Source of the DNA: Gracilaria gracilis
Taxonomy: Eukaryota; Rhodophyta; Florideophyceae; Gracilariales; Gracilariaceae
Assembly (NCBI GenBank): GCA_030374805.1
Contig: JARGSG010000184.1
Location: 671,001 to 735,000 of the forward strand
Direction of reading: 5' to 3'
Length of the DNA: 64,000 bases
Under the pieces are notes generated by a model. The model made no database searches and was not told the origin of the DNA. It was given only the letters and a program-made list of their open reading frames with translations. Below, one piece after another: positions 9,645 to 20,100 of this stretch (positions are counted from its first letter, which is position 1; each line of letters starts with the position of its first letter). Both the position numbers and the translations under genes were made by a program.

Positions 9645-9995
9645 GCCCACGCGCATTCCCCGTTTCCTCAAATTTACTCTCATCTCGTTTTCGCGCCAAA
9701 CAACCCCCCGTGCACACCCAGCAACCATCCAAAACACCCATACGCCACCGAACCCCATCCAAACCCTTCAACGTGTACCACCCCGCTCCAGACCATACTT
9801 CACTCATCTCCATGTGAATAGCTATACGCAACAACTCCAAGTCAAGCAATAGAAGCCCTTCTTATCCCCAACACCTTTCCCTCTTCAAACATTACCACTT
9901 CAATTTTCACGAAACAAACCCTTTAGTCAAACCCTTCAATAAACAAAACTTGTACTATCACATATCTTTTCTATCCCAAAACTGGTATTGAACCT
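9645..9995. other. Gene-free spacer in DNA transposon
   Basis: C- and A-rich spacer between two minus-strand genes. It presumably contains the promoter of the coiled-coil gene and the 3' region of the membrane-protein gene. I see no repeat or RNA structure. Confidence 0.4.
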
Positions 9996-11309
9996 TTATA
10001 AACTTACAAAGCGACGCCGCTCTCTCTCATTCCCTGCGTAAAGCGCCTCCCACATTCTTCTTACCAACGCTCTTTCCTGTAGCTCAGCAACGGAATACAT
10101 TATGATTAACACAACAAAAGCAGTGTTACCCAGTACTGGTGGCACCACACGGCTCATGCGTTTCCGCAAACCATCCGAAAATGAATCGCTCACCAATTGA
10201 GCACTCACAATCGGAACAAACCTCTGAAAGAATGGCTTCACCGCCTTCCCCATCCCATTCATAAACATCATCGACTTCAATGTACTACCCCCACTATGCA
10301 CAACTATTTGCAGCACCTTGCCCACCGTTCTTCTCTCTTGTGGCAAATCCATAACATGATTCGAACCATTCCCTGTGCTCCACAGCACAAGCCATCTCTG
10401 TAGACAATAGTTACCCAGTCCCAACAGAAACCCTGCAGAAGAAAATGCAACACTGTTCACCTTAAATGCATCCACCAGCCCTCTCCCTTCCGGAAAGAAA
10501 TGAAAACTCAAAGCAATGCAACTGTTCACAAACAACAGTCCACTTAACGTAAACGCCCCAAATCCATTCAATGACGCAGCCCAAATCCCAAGCCGACGCT
10601 CAGAGTGAAAGCTCTCTATGGCCACCGAACCAAACAACCCTTCCTGCACAGACTGCAAACCTTCCGTAAACAACACATGCAGCAACGACTCAATTACCCC
10701 CACCGTCAACACCCTCCAAGCATACACGCTCACAGAACCAGTCTCCGACTTTAGCACATGCACAAGTGCCGGTTTTATCACTCCATACAACAACAAAAGA
10801 GCAAGCATCCACAACACACAATACAACATCAGCGAGTCCCCGCAAATCTGGCTACCCATTCGCCTCAGCCAACCATGCCCCTCCCTTTCGTGTGCAGAAC
10901 GAAGGCACCTCCCGAAGTGTACTTTGCCAGACAACATTCGATAGAAATCAGGGTTCTCCAGCAACATATCCTCTCTATCATTATGCTCTGAAACGAACTT
11001 ACACAATTCGCTCATCTCCCTCATCAGCGCCCAGTTTCGTACGTCCCTCTCAGGCCCCCTAACCCGCCCCTTTCCCGTTACTTTGTCGAACGTTAGCAAT
11101 AAGTCACTGTTAAAGTTCAACTCAGCTCTGTCAGGGTACAACAGCAGCTGCACTTTACATGGCCCCCCAACCCCTGCACCAGGTAGCATGAATATTGACT
11201 CTTTCGTTCTACACATTGTACCATCCATTTCAATTAGACTTTGTATTGCAGAGTCCGTGTCCCCCAGTTCACTCCATCCAAAGAAACACAGAGGCCTAAA
11301 CGCGTACAT
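9996..11309 (-). CDS. Multi-span membrane protein, unknown
   Basis: About 437 residues from an ATG at 11309. The N-terminal 150 residues are soluble and charged. From roughly residue 160 onwards there are several hydrophobic segments, for example LMLYCVLWMLALLLLYGVI, then segments around FTLSGLLFVNSCIALSF, FSSAGFLLGLGNYC and NTAFVVLIIMYSVAEL, so I expect five or six membrane passes. The C-terminus is short and Arg-rich. I do not recognise a transporter or enzyme signature. It is cargo of the DNA transposon, on the same strand as the coiled-coil gene that follows about 350 bp downstream. A membrane protein is unexpected on a cut-and-paste transposon. Confidence 0.6.
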   Translation of the reverse strand: MYAFRPLCFFGWSELGDTDSAIQSLIEMDGTMCRTKESIFMLPGAGVGGPCKVQLLLYPDRAELNFNSDLLLTFDKVTGKGRVRGPERDVRNWALMREMSELCKFVSEHNDREDMLLENPDFYRMLSGKVHFGRCLRSAHEREGHGWLRRMGSQICGDSLMLYCVLWMLALLLLYGVIKPALVHVLKSETGSVSVYAWRVLTVGVIESLLHVLFTEGLQSVQEGLFGSVAIESFHSERRLGIWAASLNGFGAFTLSGLLFVNSCIALSFHFFPEGRGLVDAFKVNSVAFSSAGFLLGLGNYCLQRWLVLWSTGNGSNHVMDLPQERRTVGKVLQIVVHSGGSTLKSMMFMNGMGKAVKPFFQRFVPIVSAQLVSDSFSDGLRKRMSRVVPPVLGNTAFVVLIIMYSVAELQERALVRRMWEALYAGNERERRRFVSL

Positions 11310-11777
11310 TTTGAACCCGTATCAGTCCCCTTACCCACGGTTTGCAAACCCATCGCCTTGTTATGAATACAATCCCCTCTTATAAAACACCTCTCACCCC
11401 TTTCACACATTAGAAAGCTAAGAAGCATGAGGCTCTTTATGACCTTTAACCATCTTCCAAAACCATCCAACCGCTTACTTCTCAAATTTGAATACACTTT
11501 TAGCAGTATTCATAAGTACAGTTCTGCGTACTTACCCACTTTATATGAACTATGTTCCAATGATTCATATAATGCGAACCTTTACTCTTCCAAGGACAGA
11601 GTCTTTCATGCATCCGCGCAAAGTTTTTTTTTATAGGTAATGTTACGATCAGAAAGAATTCTCAGGGCTCTTCCCTTTGCCTCTGAAGGGCAATGTAAAT
11701 ACCCACCCGTTTCAACCCACACACGACATTACCCTCCCATCCAGGCCCCAAAGCGAATCGTTTCCATCTCGATCATC

Positions 11778-12629
11778 ATGACCTCTACAGAAATGGAAGC
11801 CATTACAACCACGGAATTTCCTCCATCAACTCCAGCTACAATTGTCGGACTTGGCCGCATGGGTACAATGCTTCGAGGTGTCGGTCATTCAGAAGACATT
11901 TTCGTGTCGAGCGCAGATTACATGGGTATGAAGCATCTCCCTGAAGGTCCCATCTTTCTATGTGTCAGAACGTTTGCTTTGGAAAGTGTCATTAAATGTA
12001 CTCCTCCAAAGCGGCGAGAAGATCTTGTTTTCATCCAGAACGGGAACATTCTCCCGCTTCTTTGTAAACATGGGGTCCAGAATTGCACAAAAGCCGTTCT
12101 TTACGCCGCCATACCCACAAAAGGCGCCCCTCCAGAGGACAGCATCACCCTCTGCAGCCCTCTAGGTCTCTCAGCCGTCACAGGGAGGTGGGCTACCGCA
12201 TTCGCGGAACGCTTCTGGTCAGCAAAACTCTCTTGTCATATTGTGTCCGAAGACGCTTTCACAAAGACCTACTATGAGAAACTTGTCTGGATTTCCGCGT
12301 TCAACATTGTGGGAGTCTGCCATGGTTACATATCAATGCACGAAGTAGCCACCTTCCATAAAGCAGTCGTGTGTACCATCATGAAGGAGCTCCTCTCCAT
12401 TGTGACGGAGAAGACAAACATTGAGTACAATACTGATCAGGTGGTTCAGCGGCTTTTGGCGTACGGAAAACTGCTCGCAAAGTTCCAAACTTCCATCTCC
12501 GAGCTGGCTCTCAGGAACGCCTATTTCTCCCAACACTCTCAAGAAGTAAGAAATGCAGGCAAAGTTGACCCCGCACCATTTCATACAACTTATCTGAACG
12601 TCTTCGTTAACGACATGGAACCCAGTTAG
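11778..12629 (+). CDS. Ketopantoate reductase-like Rossmann protein
   Basis: I prefer the ATG at 11778 (MTSTEMEAITTTEF), giving about 283 residues. The frame is open upstream to 11640. The start of the fold is TIVGLGRMGTMLRG, a GxGxxG dinucleotide-binding loop that suggests NAD(P). The segment VFIQNGNILPLL matches the 'Q-N-G' loop of PanE/ApbA reductases. YEKLVWISAFNIVGVCHG is placed like their C-terminal Lys/Asn active-site helix. Known relatives reduce 2-dehydropantoate to pantoate with NADPH. Here the sequence is divergent (no clear glycine-rich second half), so the substrate is not predictable. It is short of the roughly 300 residues of PanE. It is transposon cargo, transcribed alone on the plus strand between two minus-strand units. 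Confidence 0.6.
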   Translation: MTSTEMEAITTTEFPPSTPATIVGLGRMGTMLRGVGHSEDIFVSSADYMGMKHLPEGPIFLCVRTFALESVIKCTPPKRREDLVFIQNGNILPLLCKHGVQNCTKAVLYAAIPTKGAPPEDSITLCSPLGLSAVTGRWATAFAERFWSAKLSCHIVSEDAFTKTYYEKLVWISAFNIVGVCHGYISMHEVATFHKAVVCTIMKELLSIVTEKTNIEYNTDQVVQRLLAYGKLLAKFQTSISELALRNAYFSQHSQEVRNAGKVDPAPFHTTYLNVFVNDMEPS

Positions 12630-12802
12630 TACATACACATAAGAAATAAAAAACACAACTTAGGTTTACCTTCACGCATACGCGTTCATGGACCACACAC
12701 GTGATGGGCATATTAGGTTGTCAACATAAAAAAACATAACGAGTATCAATACAAAGATCATAACAGCACAACGTAATCACAAGCGCAACAGCACTGAGTT
12801 TT

Positions 12803-14455
12803 CTAACTCTCCAAAACTCTCGGGCGCCCTACAGGTCGAAATTCTTCCTCTTGTTCTTCCTCTTCCTCATCATCCTGTACTTCCTCTTCATCCTCGACTT
12901 CATCCCCCTCTTCCTCTTCCTCCTCCTCCATCTGAAACGGAGGATCGCTCCCTTCCTCCTCAACGCCCTTCTCTGCCTCCACCTCTGCGTTCTCCTCATT
13001 GGCCTTCACATTCTTCTTCATCGATTCCTTCTGTATTTCCTCTTCTTCCTCCCCAAACTCACTCTCCTCTTCAAATGTCGGATTGAAACCTTTCAAACGA
13101 TGAACCGCATCCGGTAGTTTGTAGCCGTCTGGCACCATGTACATATGATACCTCAACAGTACAGGCATATCCTGAATGGCATCCTTTGAACCGGCCCCTG
13201 CATGTACCACATCACCGCGCCCTGTAAATATAGAGTACGGAGCAACCATAACCTTTTTGACCGTATGCTGGGAGTACGTGTTCCGCTTGTTCCACTCCCC
13301 AGCTGCAAGCTTATGACTCCCCTCGCACACCTAAAGCGGAAACGGTTGCTCCCCAGACACAATCAGAAAGTACCCGGGGTTGTCCGTGTCAATCGTTTCC
13401 AATGTCACCAACCCCTTGAAGTCCGTACGCAACGTCTGTCGGGGACAACCTTGGGTTGTGGCCAGCAGTCGACCACCAGTCTTTGGCGCATACATGCTCT
13501 TCGTCTGTGCCGTCCTATTGTTCCACAGTTGCAACGCCGCCACGACCTGTCCCATTCTAGCATCCAATAGAGCCCTCTTCCTCACCAACCATCTCAGCAC
13601 TTCTTGCTCCTCGACCCTGTCCACAAGCCCCAATCTCGTAATCATATATCGAGTTTGAGCAATCAGTCTCTGCATGTCATCCTCGGCAAACAAGCCCGTG
13701 TTGATGACTGCATTCCAAAAGATTCGGTTCGCTTCAATCCGGAGGTCTTTCTGAGCAAGGAAATCCTCTTCAAAATGCTTCAACATCCTCCCGCACGCAT
13801 CACCAGCATCACTTCTCGTCCAGACACCTTGCACCTCCGGGATGGTTGCATCTGTGGCGAACCCATCCAGTACGCAAAACCCCTTCTCCCGCACTTCATT
13901 TCGTTTCTGTGTGAGAAACTCAAGCGCATACTCATCACGCTCTATCGCAGCCAGCCACAAAGCATCCTCCTCACTGGCATTCGCTGGGCGAGTAGTCGGC
14001 AACACAACACCAAGCACAGGTCCTTTTGTAGTTCCCAGCTCCTGATGTCTTGCCCTCGAGGCATGCCAATACACAGCGTGATGAACAAATTTGAGGTCCT
14101 CCTCACTCAGAAGCTCAGATCGATGTCCTACAGCCATATGAATCGCTCTCAGCCAGGGGTCCTTATGGGCAATATGGTTCGTTCCCCCCCATCGGCTTGG
14201 ACACACAACCGTCAAGTTGCACCACGCTGGATATTCATCTCCTTTATAGGGCTGTCCTCTCTCCAGTAAGCCTTTCGTCTCAGGAAGCTCTTCAGGATTC
14301 TTATCATCGAAGCCCAACGTCATTTCCTCATCGCCTTCTTCCATTTGTTCATCATCCACAAACTCCTCGTCTTCGTCCTGCATCACTATAAGCTTAACCC
14401 CCTTCTTGCTCATCACCTTCCCGTTCATTTCCATCATGAGGTCATCGACGTCCAT
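12803..14455 (-). pseudogene. 2OG/Fe(II) dioxygenase-like gene with in-frame TAG
   Basis: The frame continues directly from the ParB gene after its TAG and runs 550 codons with one TAG at 13331-13333. First ATG: 14455 (MDVDDLMMEMNG). The N-terminus is acidic, and the middle is helical. The last third looks like a double-stranded beta-helix dioxygenase. RQTLRTDF sits where the iron-binding His-x-Asp should be, with Arg (CGT) in place of His. YFLIVSGEQPFPL, then the TAG, then VCEGSHKLAAGE resembles the 'GSH' strand of PhyH-type enzymes. GRGDVVHAG supplies the second iron His, and LLRYHMYMVPDG the 2-oxoglutarate Arg. The tail is almost pure Glu/Asp. TAG most simply derives from CAG. With the lost first His and the stop, this copy is probably inactive. 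The fold call is an inference from motif order. The TAG could also mark two separate proteins. Confidence 0.5.
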
Positions 14456-14482
14456 CTTCTGAAACAAATCCACCAGCTTGGA

Positions 14483-16384
14483 CTAGAGAGTGAATTTGCG
14501 CTTCTTACGCGGGGGCTGGGATGACTGTATCTCGTTGTCAATCTCCATCTCTTCCAGTATCGCTTCAAATGGATCAACGGAACCTCCTTTCTTTCCGGAC
14601 CTCTTCTTCTGTGACACACCTCCCTCCTCATCGAGGCTCTTCGACTGAGCTGCCACCCTTCGACTCCTTCGCACACCCGACGGTCCAGCTCCCCCCCGCA
14701 AATCAACCACGGAAACAGCACTTTTAGATCTCGGCTTCTTTTTCAACCCTCCCGGAGGTTCAATCCCGAAGAATGTGCGAAGCCTATTTCGTACCATATT
14801 GGCATTTCGCTGGATGGCATCCTCACAAAGCTGGCGACGAGGAAGAACCTTCAGATTCACAACCTGCCCAAATACAAACTCCGAAACCGTAATCAAAGGA
14901 CCCGTATCACCAGAGATTCTGAAAGACTGCTTGAAGAACTGCTCAAGGATAAGCTTCTTCTCAGCACCAACCGTCCGGGCTGCCCGATACATTGCCAGTC
15001 CCCGTGCAAAGAAGTAGGAACGGACTTCTTCGAATCTACCCCAACCTTGCGTCTTGGGATCCTTCACCACAAGCCGACGTATACACTCCATAGCAAACCA
15101 GAACTCGTGCGCTTCCAATTTGTATAACTCCGGGTATGAGAAGTGAGTAAGTGCTATCTTCGAATTGTGTTCACACATGTCCTCAAATTTCTCCACCATA
15201 CCAGGGGTATTCACCAGCTTTAAAGCAAGGTCAGCATAACGCATATACTGCTTTTTCTCTGCCCCCGATATCAGACAACTGCTTTCCAGACAACCCGCGA
15301 CCTCCTGAGACTCCAGTTCTGACGCAGATATTCCATGCTCACGTTCAAGGATCTTAATTAGACTCACCGTAGAGTGCACTTTGTCAGCAAACCTCATCTT
15401 CAACAGAGCCTCACTCCCCTCATTGAGGAGTGCGCCAAGCCTCAAAATCTCGCTCTCCGTGACATGCTTCCCATCCGTCCTTCTCCACAGCATAACCCTC
15501 ACATTCTTTGTTATAGTCTTCCAGCGAGGGTCATTGTCGTGCTCTAGAACGTGTAATAACGCCATCAGACGGTGGTGTCCATCCACCAGAACGCAGTCCA
15601 CGAGTACTCTTTCCTCATCATTCAACGCATTGTTCATGTCGGTCTCACGCGCAACTGTCACACTCATCAACCCAAGCGCACCAAGCAGACCCCGTTTTCT
15701 GAAGTTCTTAATCAATTCCGCCTTGTGGCTTTCACTCATACCAAGAAGGCTCTGCTCCGGTGTCTTTATGTGTTTGATATCGATAGTTACAGCCCGCTGA
15801 GTGTAGTCCGTCATATCAATGGATGTAACATTGAGGTCCAAGACGTTCTTCTTACGCTTCTTGCCCTTATTCTTCGTTCTGTGCACCTCCACAATCTCCT
15901 CATCCGAACTGCTGATCACATGAATGGACTCCTTCCCCTGCTCAGGCTCCACCACTTTGGCAGATGCGGCCTCGGCCTCCACAGTTCCGGATTGCGGGTC
16001 CTCACTCTGAGCGGCATCATCACTACGGGGTCTCAGCATGTCCTTATCCCATGCATACGTCCCCGCTCTCACTATGTCGCCTAACGTCTCAGGGGGTCCC
16101 TCAACGCCTCCAAAAGTATACGGATAAGGTAGAGTTCCATCAGCAGTGATTTCAGTGAGATATATTACGACACAACCGCTTTCCAGTTCAGAACCATGAA
16201 GCGAAGTTTTGAAACTACCATTGTCGTCAAAGGCAGTGGCGTGACAAACAACGTTTTGGGTCCCATTCTGGAATTCAAGGACAAGATCCACCTTCATGCC
16301 AGGAGCAATCTGGCCACCACGGTCACCAGACTGCTGCGGAGGTGTTACTCTTGTTCTTCGAGAACTGCGTCGCGCGTTCCTCAT
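14483..16384 (-). CDS. ParB-fold nuclear protein
   Basis: Starting at the ATG at 16384 (MRNARRSSRRTR) the product has about 633 residues. A ParB/sulfiredoxin-like domain lies in the middle: LDLNVTSIDM...HIKTPEQSLLG, a helix AELIKNFRKRGLLGAL, and the hallmark DGHHRLMALLHVLEH. In prokaryotes this fold binds CTP or other nucleotides or acts as a nuclease, and it often accompanies DNA methylases and plasmid partition genes. Before it are an acidic IHVISSSDEEIVEV, like a SUMO-interacting motif, and a basic NKGKKRKKN. The C-terminus ends in PPRKKRKFTL, a second nuclear signal. The gene diverges from the methyltransferase-SET gene across the palindrome-bearing promoter, which suggests joint control. 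It ends with TAG, and the dioxygenase-like frame continues in phase only nine codons later at its first ATG. The ParB call is firm by motif, the role unknown. Confidence 0.75.
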   Translation of the reverse strand: MRNARRSSRRTRVTPPQQSGDRGGQIAPGMKVDLVLEFQNGTQNVVCHATAFDDNGSFKTSLHGSELESGCVVIYLTEITADGTLPYPYTFGGVEGPPETLGDIVRAGTYAWDKDMLRPRSDDAAQSEDPQSGTVEAEAASAKVVEPEQGKESIHVISSSDEEIVEVHRTKNKGKKRKKNVLDLNVTSIDMTDYTQRAVTIDIKHIKTPEQSLLGMSESHKAELIKNFRKRGLLGALGLMSVTVARETDMNNALNDEERVLVDCVLVDGHHRLMALLHVLEHDNDPRWKTITKNVRVMLWRRTDGKHVTESEILRLGALLNEGSEALLKMRFADKVHSTVSLIKILEREHGISASELESQEVAGCLESSCLISGAEKKQYMRYADLALKLVNTPGMVEKFEDMCEHNSKIALTHFSYPELYKLEAHEFWFAMECIRRLVVKDPKTQGWGRFEEVRSYFFARGLAMYRAARTVGAEKKLILEQFFKQSFRISGDTGPLITVSEFVFGQVVNLKVLPRRQLCEDAIQRNANMVRNRLRTFFGIEPPGGLKKKPRSKSAVSVVDLRGGAGPSGVRRSRRVAAQSKSLDEEGGVSQKKRSGKKGGSVDPFEAILEEMEIDNEIQSSQPPRKKRKFTL

Positions 16385-16710
16385 GGCCGTAGTCTGTACG
16401 TTAACGACGTTAAACGTTGAAGGCTCTGGTTCAATTGCTTGTGTGCACGACTTACAATGGGCACCCCCGCTTTTGGCAGCTCCTCCCAATGTACTGTGCA
16501 AGCAATGAAGCCAAGTCGAGAGCCTGATTACGCAGACGCCCGTAGATGTTTAAACTCTTGCTCACGAGAATGTGCTTTGAATACGTTCGTTTACGAGAGT
16601 TCGGTTGCATTGCGAATGTGGGATCAGTATATACGTTGAATCATATCCATTCGCATTTGGACCCCTTCCTACAATGAACGGAACTAAGAAACAGGCGATT
16701 CCGTACCCCC

Positions 16711-16938
16711 CGTAGGGAGAACGGAACATAAAATAGAATGTTTCATTTTGAGTGCCCGCGGGCCGGAAGTGCCCTGACCGTCAGGCCTAGCGCCCGCACG
16801 AGGTGGGTACCCTCCAAAACAGCCCCATTTGAGGGGGTACCCGGCTCGTGCGGGCGCTAGGCCTGACGGTCAGGGCACTTTCGGCCCGCGGGCACTCAAA
16901 ATGAAACATTCTATTTTATGTTCCGTTCTCCCTACGGA
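16711..16938. repeat. Palindrome 1 in divergent promoter (arms about 106 bp)
   Basis: The arms 16711-16816 and 16832-16938 are nearly perfect inverted copies. They begin CCGTAGGGAGAACGG and include GCCCGCGGGCC, GCCCTGACCGTCAGGC and GCGCCCGCACGAG, with a loop containing AACAGCCCCATTT. It lies between the 5' ends of the ParB gene and the methyltransferase-SET gene. It could be a MITE-like insertion, a regulatory operator or a source of hairpin RNA. Confidence 0.9.
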
Positions 16939-17009
16939 GGGTCCACAAGCAGCATCGAGTGCTCTGTTGCACACGTTGCCCAGCACCCACCACTCATCCA
17001 ACTCTGGGC

Positions 17010-17148
17010 GCCCGCGGGCCGAAAGTGCCCTGACCGTCAGGCCTAGCGCCCGCACGAGCCGGGTACCCCCCAAAACAGCCCCATTTGAGGGGGTACCCGG
17101 CTCGTGCGGGCGCTAGGCCTGACGGTCAGGGCATTTTCGGCCCGCGGG
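17010..17148. repeat. Palindrome 2 in divergent promoter (arms about 61 bp)
   Basis: This is a second copy of the inner part of palindrome 1, with arms 17010-17070 and 17087-17148 and the same loop CAAAACAGCCCCATTTGA. It ends about 50 bp before the start codon of the methyltransferase-SET gene at 17200, so it lies in the promoter or 5' leader. Confidence 0.9.
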
Positions 17149-17199
17149 CACTCCGCGAGAAGAACACTTAAAGCACTCGTACGGCTTCAACCTCGCATC

Positions 17200-20100
17200 A
17201 TGGCGCCTACAGATCGTGACACTATGCAACGATTGTATCGGTCCGCTGACATTTTCTTCGCTTTGCGGGACTCCTTCGCCGAGGAGGGGTCCCACAAAGG
17301 GCGCCCTAGAGAAGCCGGTTTTCGTACAATTGCCCAATACGCAGCAGAGAACCACGAACGTCTGGACCTTGCACGACAGTTTCTCGAGACAAAAGTGCAG
17401 TCTCCCAACCTCGGGAACTTCGAAATCGAAGATTTAAAGGAGACGGTGATCCGAAAGAAACCATTGGAGCAGATGTACATGGTTTGCAGAATTCTGGACG
17501 TAACCGATGACAGTTCTGATACACGTACGAGGGATTTAATGAAGATGATATCGAGGTCTCCGCACGCCTTACCGATTCGATGTTATTTGACCCCGTTTCT
17601 CAGATCATTCACGGCTGTAGTGAAAAGTCAATCGGATATGTTTTTTAGAACGTTTAGAAGCCCTACTCGCTTCGGTATTCTTTTATACCTTTCAAACCTT
17701 CTTTACATTATGAGGGAAAAAGAAAGCCGGAGGCAGAATAAGAAACGTCGTCTTACAACCGGTGCAGCTCCTGGCATCTTCTTGGAGGGCTTTCCCAACT
17801 TCTCGAAGGAGACCTGTCAACGTACTGGATTCGCCGTGGAGAGGACGATTTACGCTTGGGACATTTTTGCTAGGGGCCTTGGCTTTGACGACGTTGAGAG
17901 TATGATATACCCGTACATCATGTTCGACACAAACAACATGATGTTTAAGGTGTTAGACAATCGGTCTATTGGATACTGCCCTCTCAGTCATCATACTCGT
18001 GTTGAGGAGAACGTGGAGCCTACGATGAAAAGAGGGGGTGTCGTGGCCGCCTTCAGTGATGATGTGGATTCGAATCTTCGCATTCTGGCCAAAGAATTCT
18101 TGGATGACGTACATGGTATGTGTACTCATGAACGCCTGTATACGCTGCAAGGACAAAACAAGCATGAGCGCTGGGTTACGCTAGAACAACTCACTCCTGA
18201 CATGGACCGTAAAGCGCGAGACCCAAGCCACACCCGTGATGAACAGTTCCCTGAACGGTTCGATAGGTTGGCAGAAGACCTGTGGAAACCCATTCTGGAC
18301 GCCACAGGCTGTGCTAGGGCTGAGGCATCGAATGCGGATGTAGAAATGGTACAGGCACCCGTGAACTTGGTGTCTTCAGACGAAGATGATTTCGAACCAG
18401 CTCCTGTTCCCATTCGTTCAAAGTTTGACACTCTGGATAGAACTGTCGAGCCTCCAAAGGTCGCAAAGGGTCGTTTTCTGCCAAATGCAATGAAGCAGCT
18501 GAACGAATTGATGAGGACCTCTTACTCTGTTTTATACAATTGCAACCAGAAAGACCTAGTTGTCACGCACGAGTCTTTGGGAATGGAGAGTACCCTCACT
18601 CTGGGAGATGCTCAGCTCGTTCTGACGGACCCACCGTTCAATACGCGGCGTCGCCAAGGAAAGAGCAACAGCGACCATGATGTCCTCACTGAAAAGGATA
18701 TGGAGCGAGCGGCTGGCACGATCAATGATGTCCTGCGCCCTGGGGGACATTTCATAATCTTCTGTGCAGTGGAGCAGTTTCTAAAGTGGTTTGAAATTAT
18801 GAATGACACGGTGAGGAAGGAGAGAGTAGCTGTTGTTCGAAATGGAAAGCGCGTCAACGAGGAAAGATTCAAACCTATATTCCGTGTGGACAAGACTCCA
18901 ATCGTGTTTATACGGGAACCTGGGAATCACAATCAGAATCCCACCCGTGTTTCTTCACTGATGTCAGTCACGGAGTATGCTATCCATGGTTTGAAAAGAG
19001 GTCTTACTTCGGAGGAGGAACGGAGTATGGTGTCTTTAGAAAGTTTTCACTACGTCCCGTCTACAGTCGAACCATACAAAAATGTGGTGAATAACGTCCC
19101 GAAGAGGTCTAAAGGAGAACTGTTGACTTGGAGAGTGAAGAAGAAGGATGGGTGGAAGACCCAGATCATCCGGCCGGAACAGAAGTCGAGAGAGCTCATG
19201 AAGGAACTCATATCCCGATTTACAAAGCCAGGGGACAAGGTAGTTGACCCATTTGCTGGAACATGCACCACTGGAATGGCATGTTTGTCACTACCGAAGC
19301 ACAGGAAGTTCATAGGGTGCGAGCTAGACGGTGCATGCATTGAACATGCTACCCATCATATGACGCTACACCTTGCCCGTGTCATCAACGATGGAACCAC
19401 GGATATTTCCGTTGATCAAAGCACGTTGCAATCGGCATCGCGTGTGGTTGAAGCCTACCCGCTGACGACAAGGGTCAGCAAAGCATGGAGACCACCTGGC
19501 AAGTTTCCTCAGTATCAACGTCTTCCTCTACATATACTTGTATTCTTACAAAAATTGTGGTTGGATAAGTCTTTCTTTCACTTGGCGTGTAACAAAGCTG
19601 TTGGTGACTGGCCCGAGAAATACCGCGGGGCTCTCGATCGTGTGGACAGTCGGTCTCTTCTCGCGCAGGATGCAAGTTGTTCCTCTGTGACTGTAGCGAA
19701 GTCTACCATCAAACACCCCAAAGCCGGTTTGGGCGTGTTTGCCACTACCGCTTTCAAAGAAAATGATGTCATTTGTCATTTCTATGGTACATTAGTGTAT
19801 CACAACCTAAGTAACCGTGATGAGACTCATACGACATACGGAAAAGGAATGCTTGGCGTCACGGCGGAACGCTTTCGCAAGTATTGTATCGAAACGGAAT
19901 TGGAAGGGGATGTGTTTCTCATACTCACTGGAAATAGCGGTGGAGACAGGAAGAAACCTGTGGTATGGGTGGTTCCTGCACCTTTTTGTGCAGCTGGTTA
20001 TATCAATGACGCCAGGTACGTTGAAGGGGACCCCGAGAAAGATGGTCTGGTACCTCCTAGAGGATGGAGGGATAACAATGCCTCCATCGAGAGAACAAAG

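Noticed and set aside
8561-9817. A 418-codon plus-strand open frame rich in Pro, His and Leu
   Set aside because: It is the complement of the G-rich coiled-coil gene on the minus strand. Its composition (runs of HPPL-type residues) is a by-product of that gene's codon bias and shows no domain.
13604-14269. A 221-codon plus-strand frame opposite the dioxygenase-like gene
   Set aside because: It is a shadow without domain features. The minus-strand frame has coherent motifs and continues the neighbouring gene.
12803-16384. TAG as a reassigned sense codon in this organism
   Set aside because: TAG also ends clearly complete genes here (the transposase at 22878, the orphan gene at 3061), and other broken frames use TGA and TAA, so mutation is the simpler reading.
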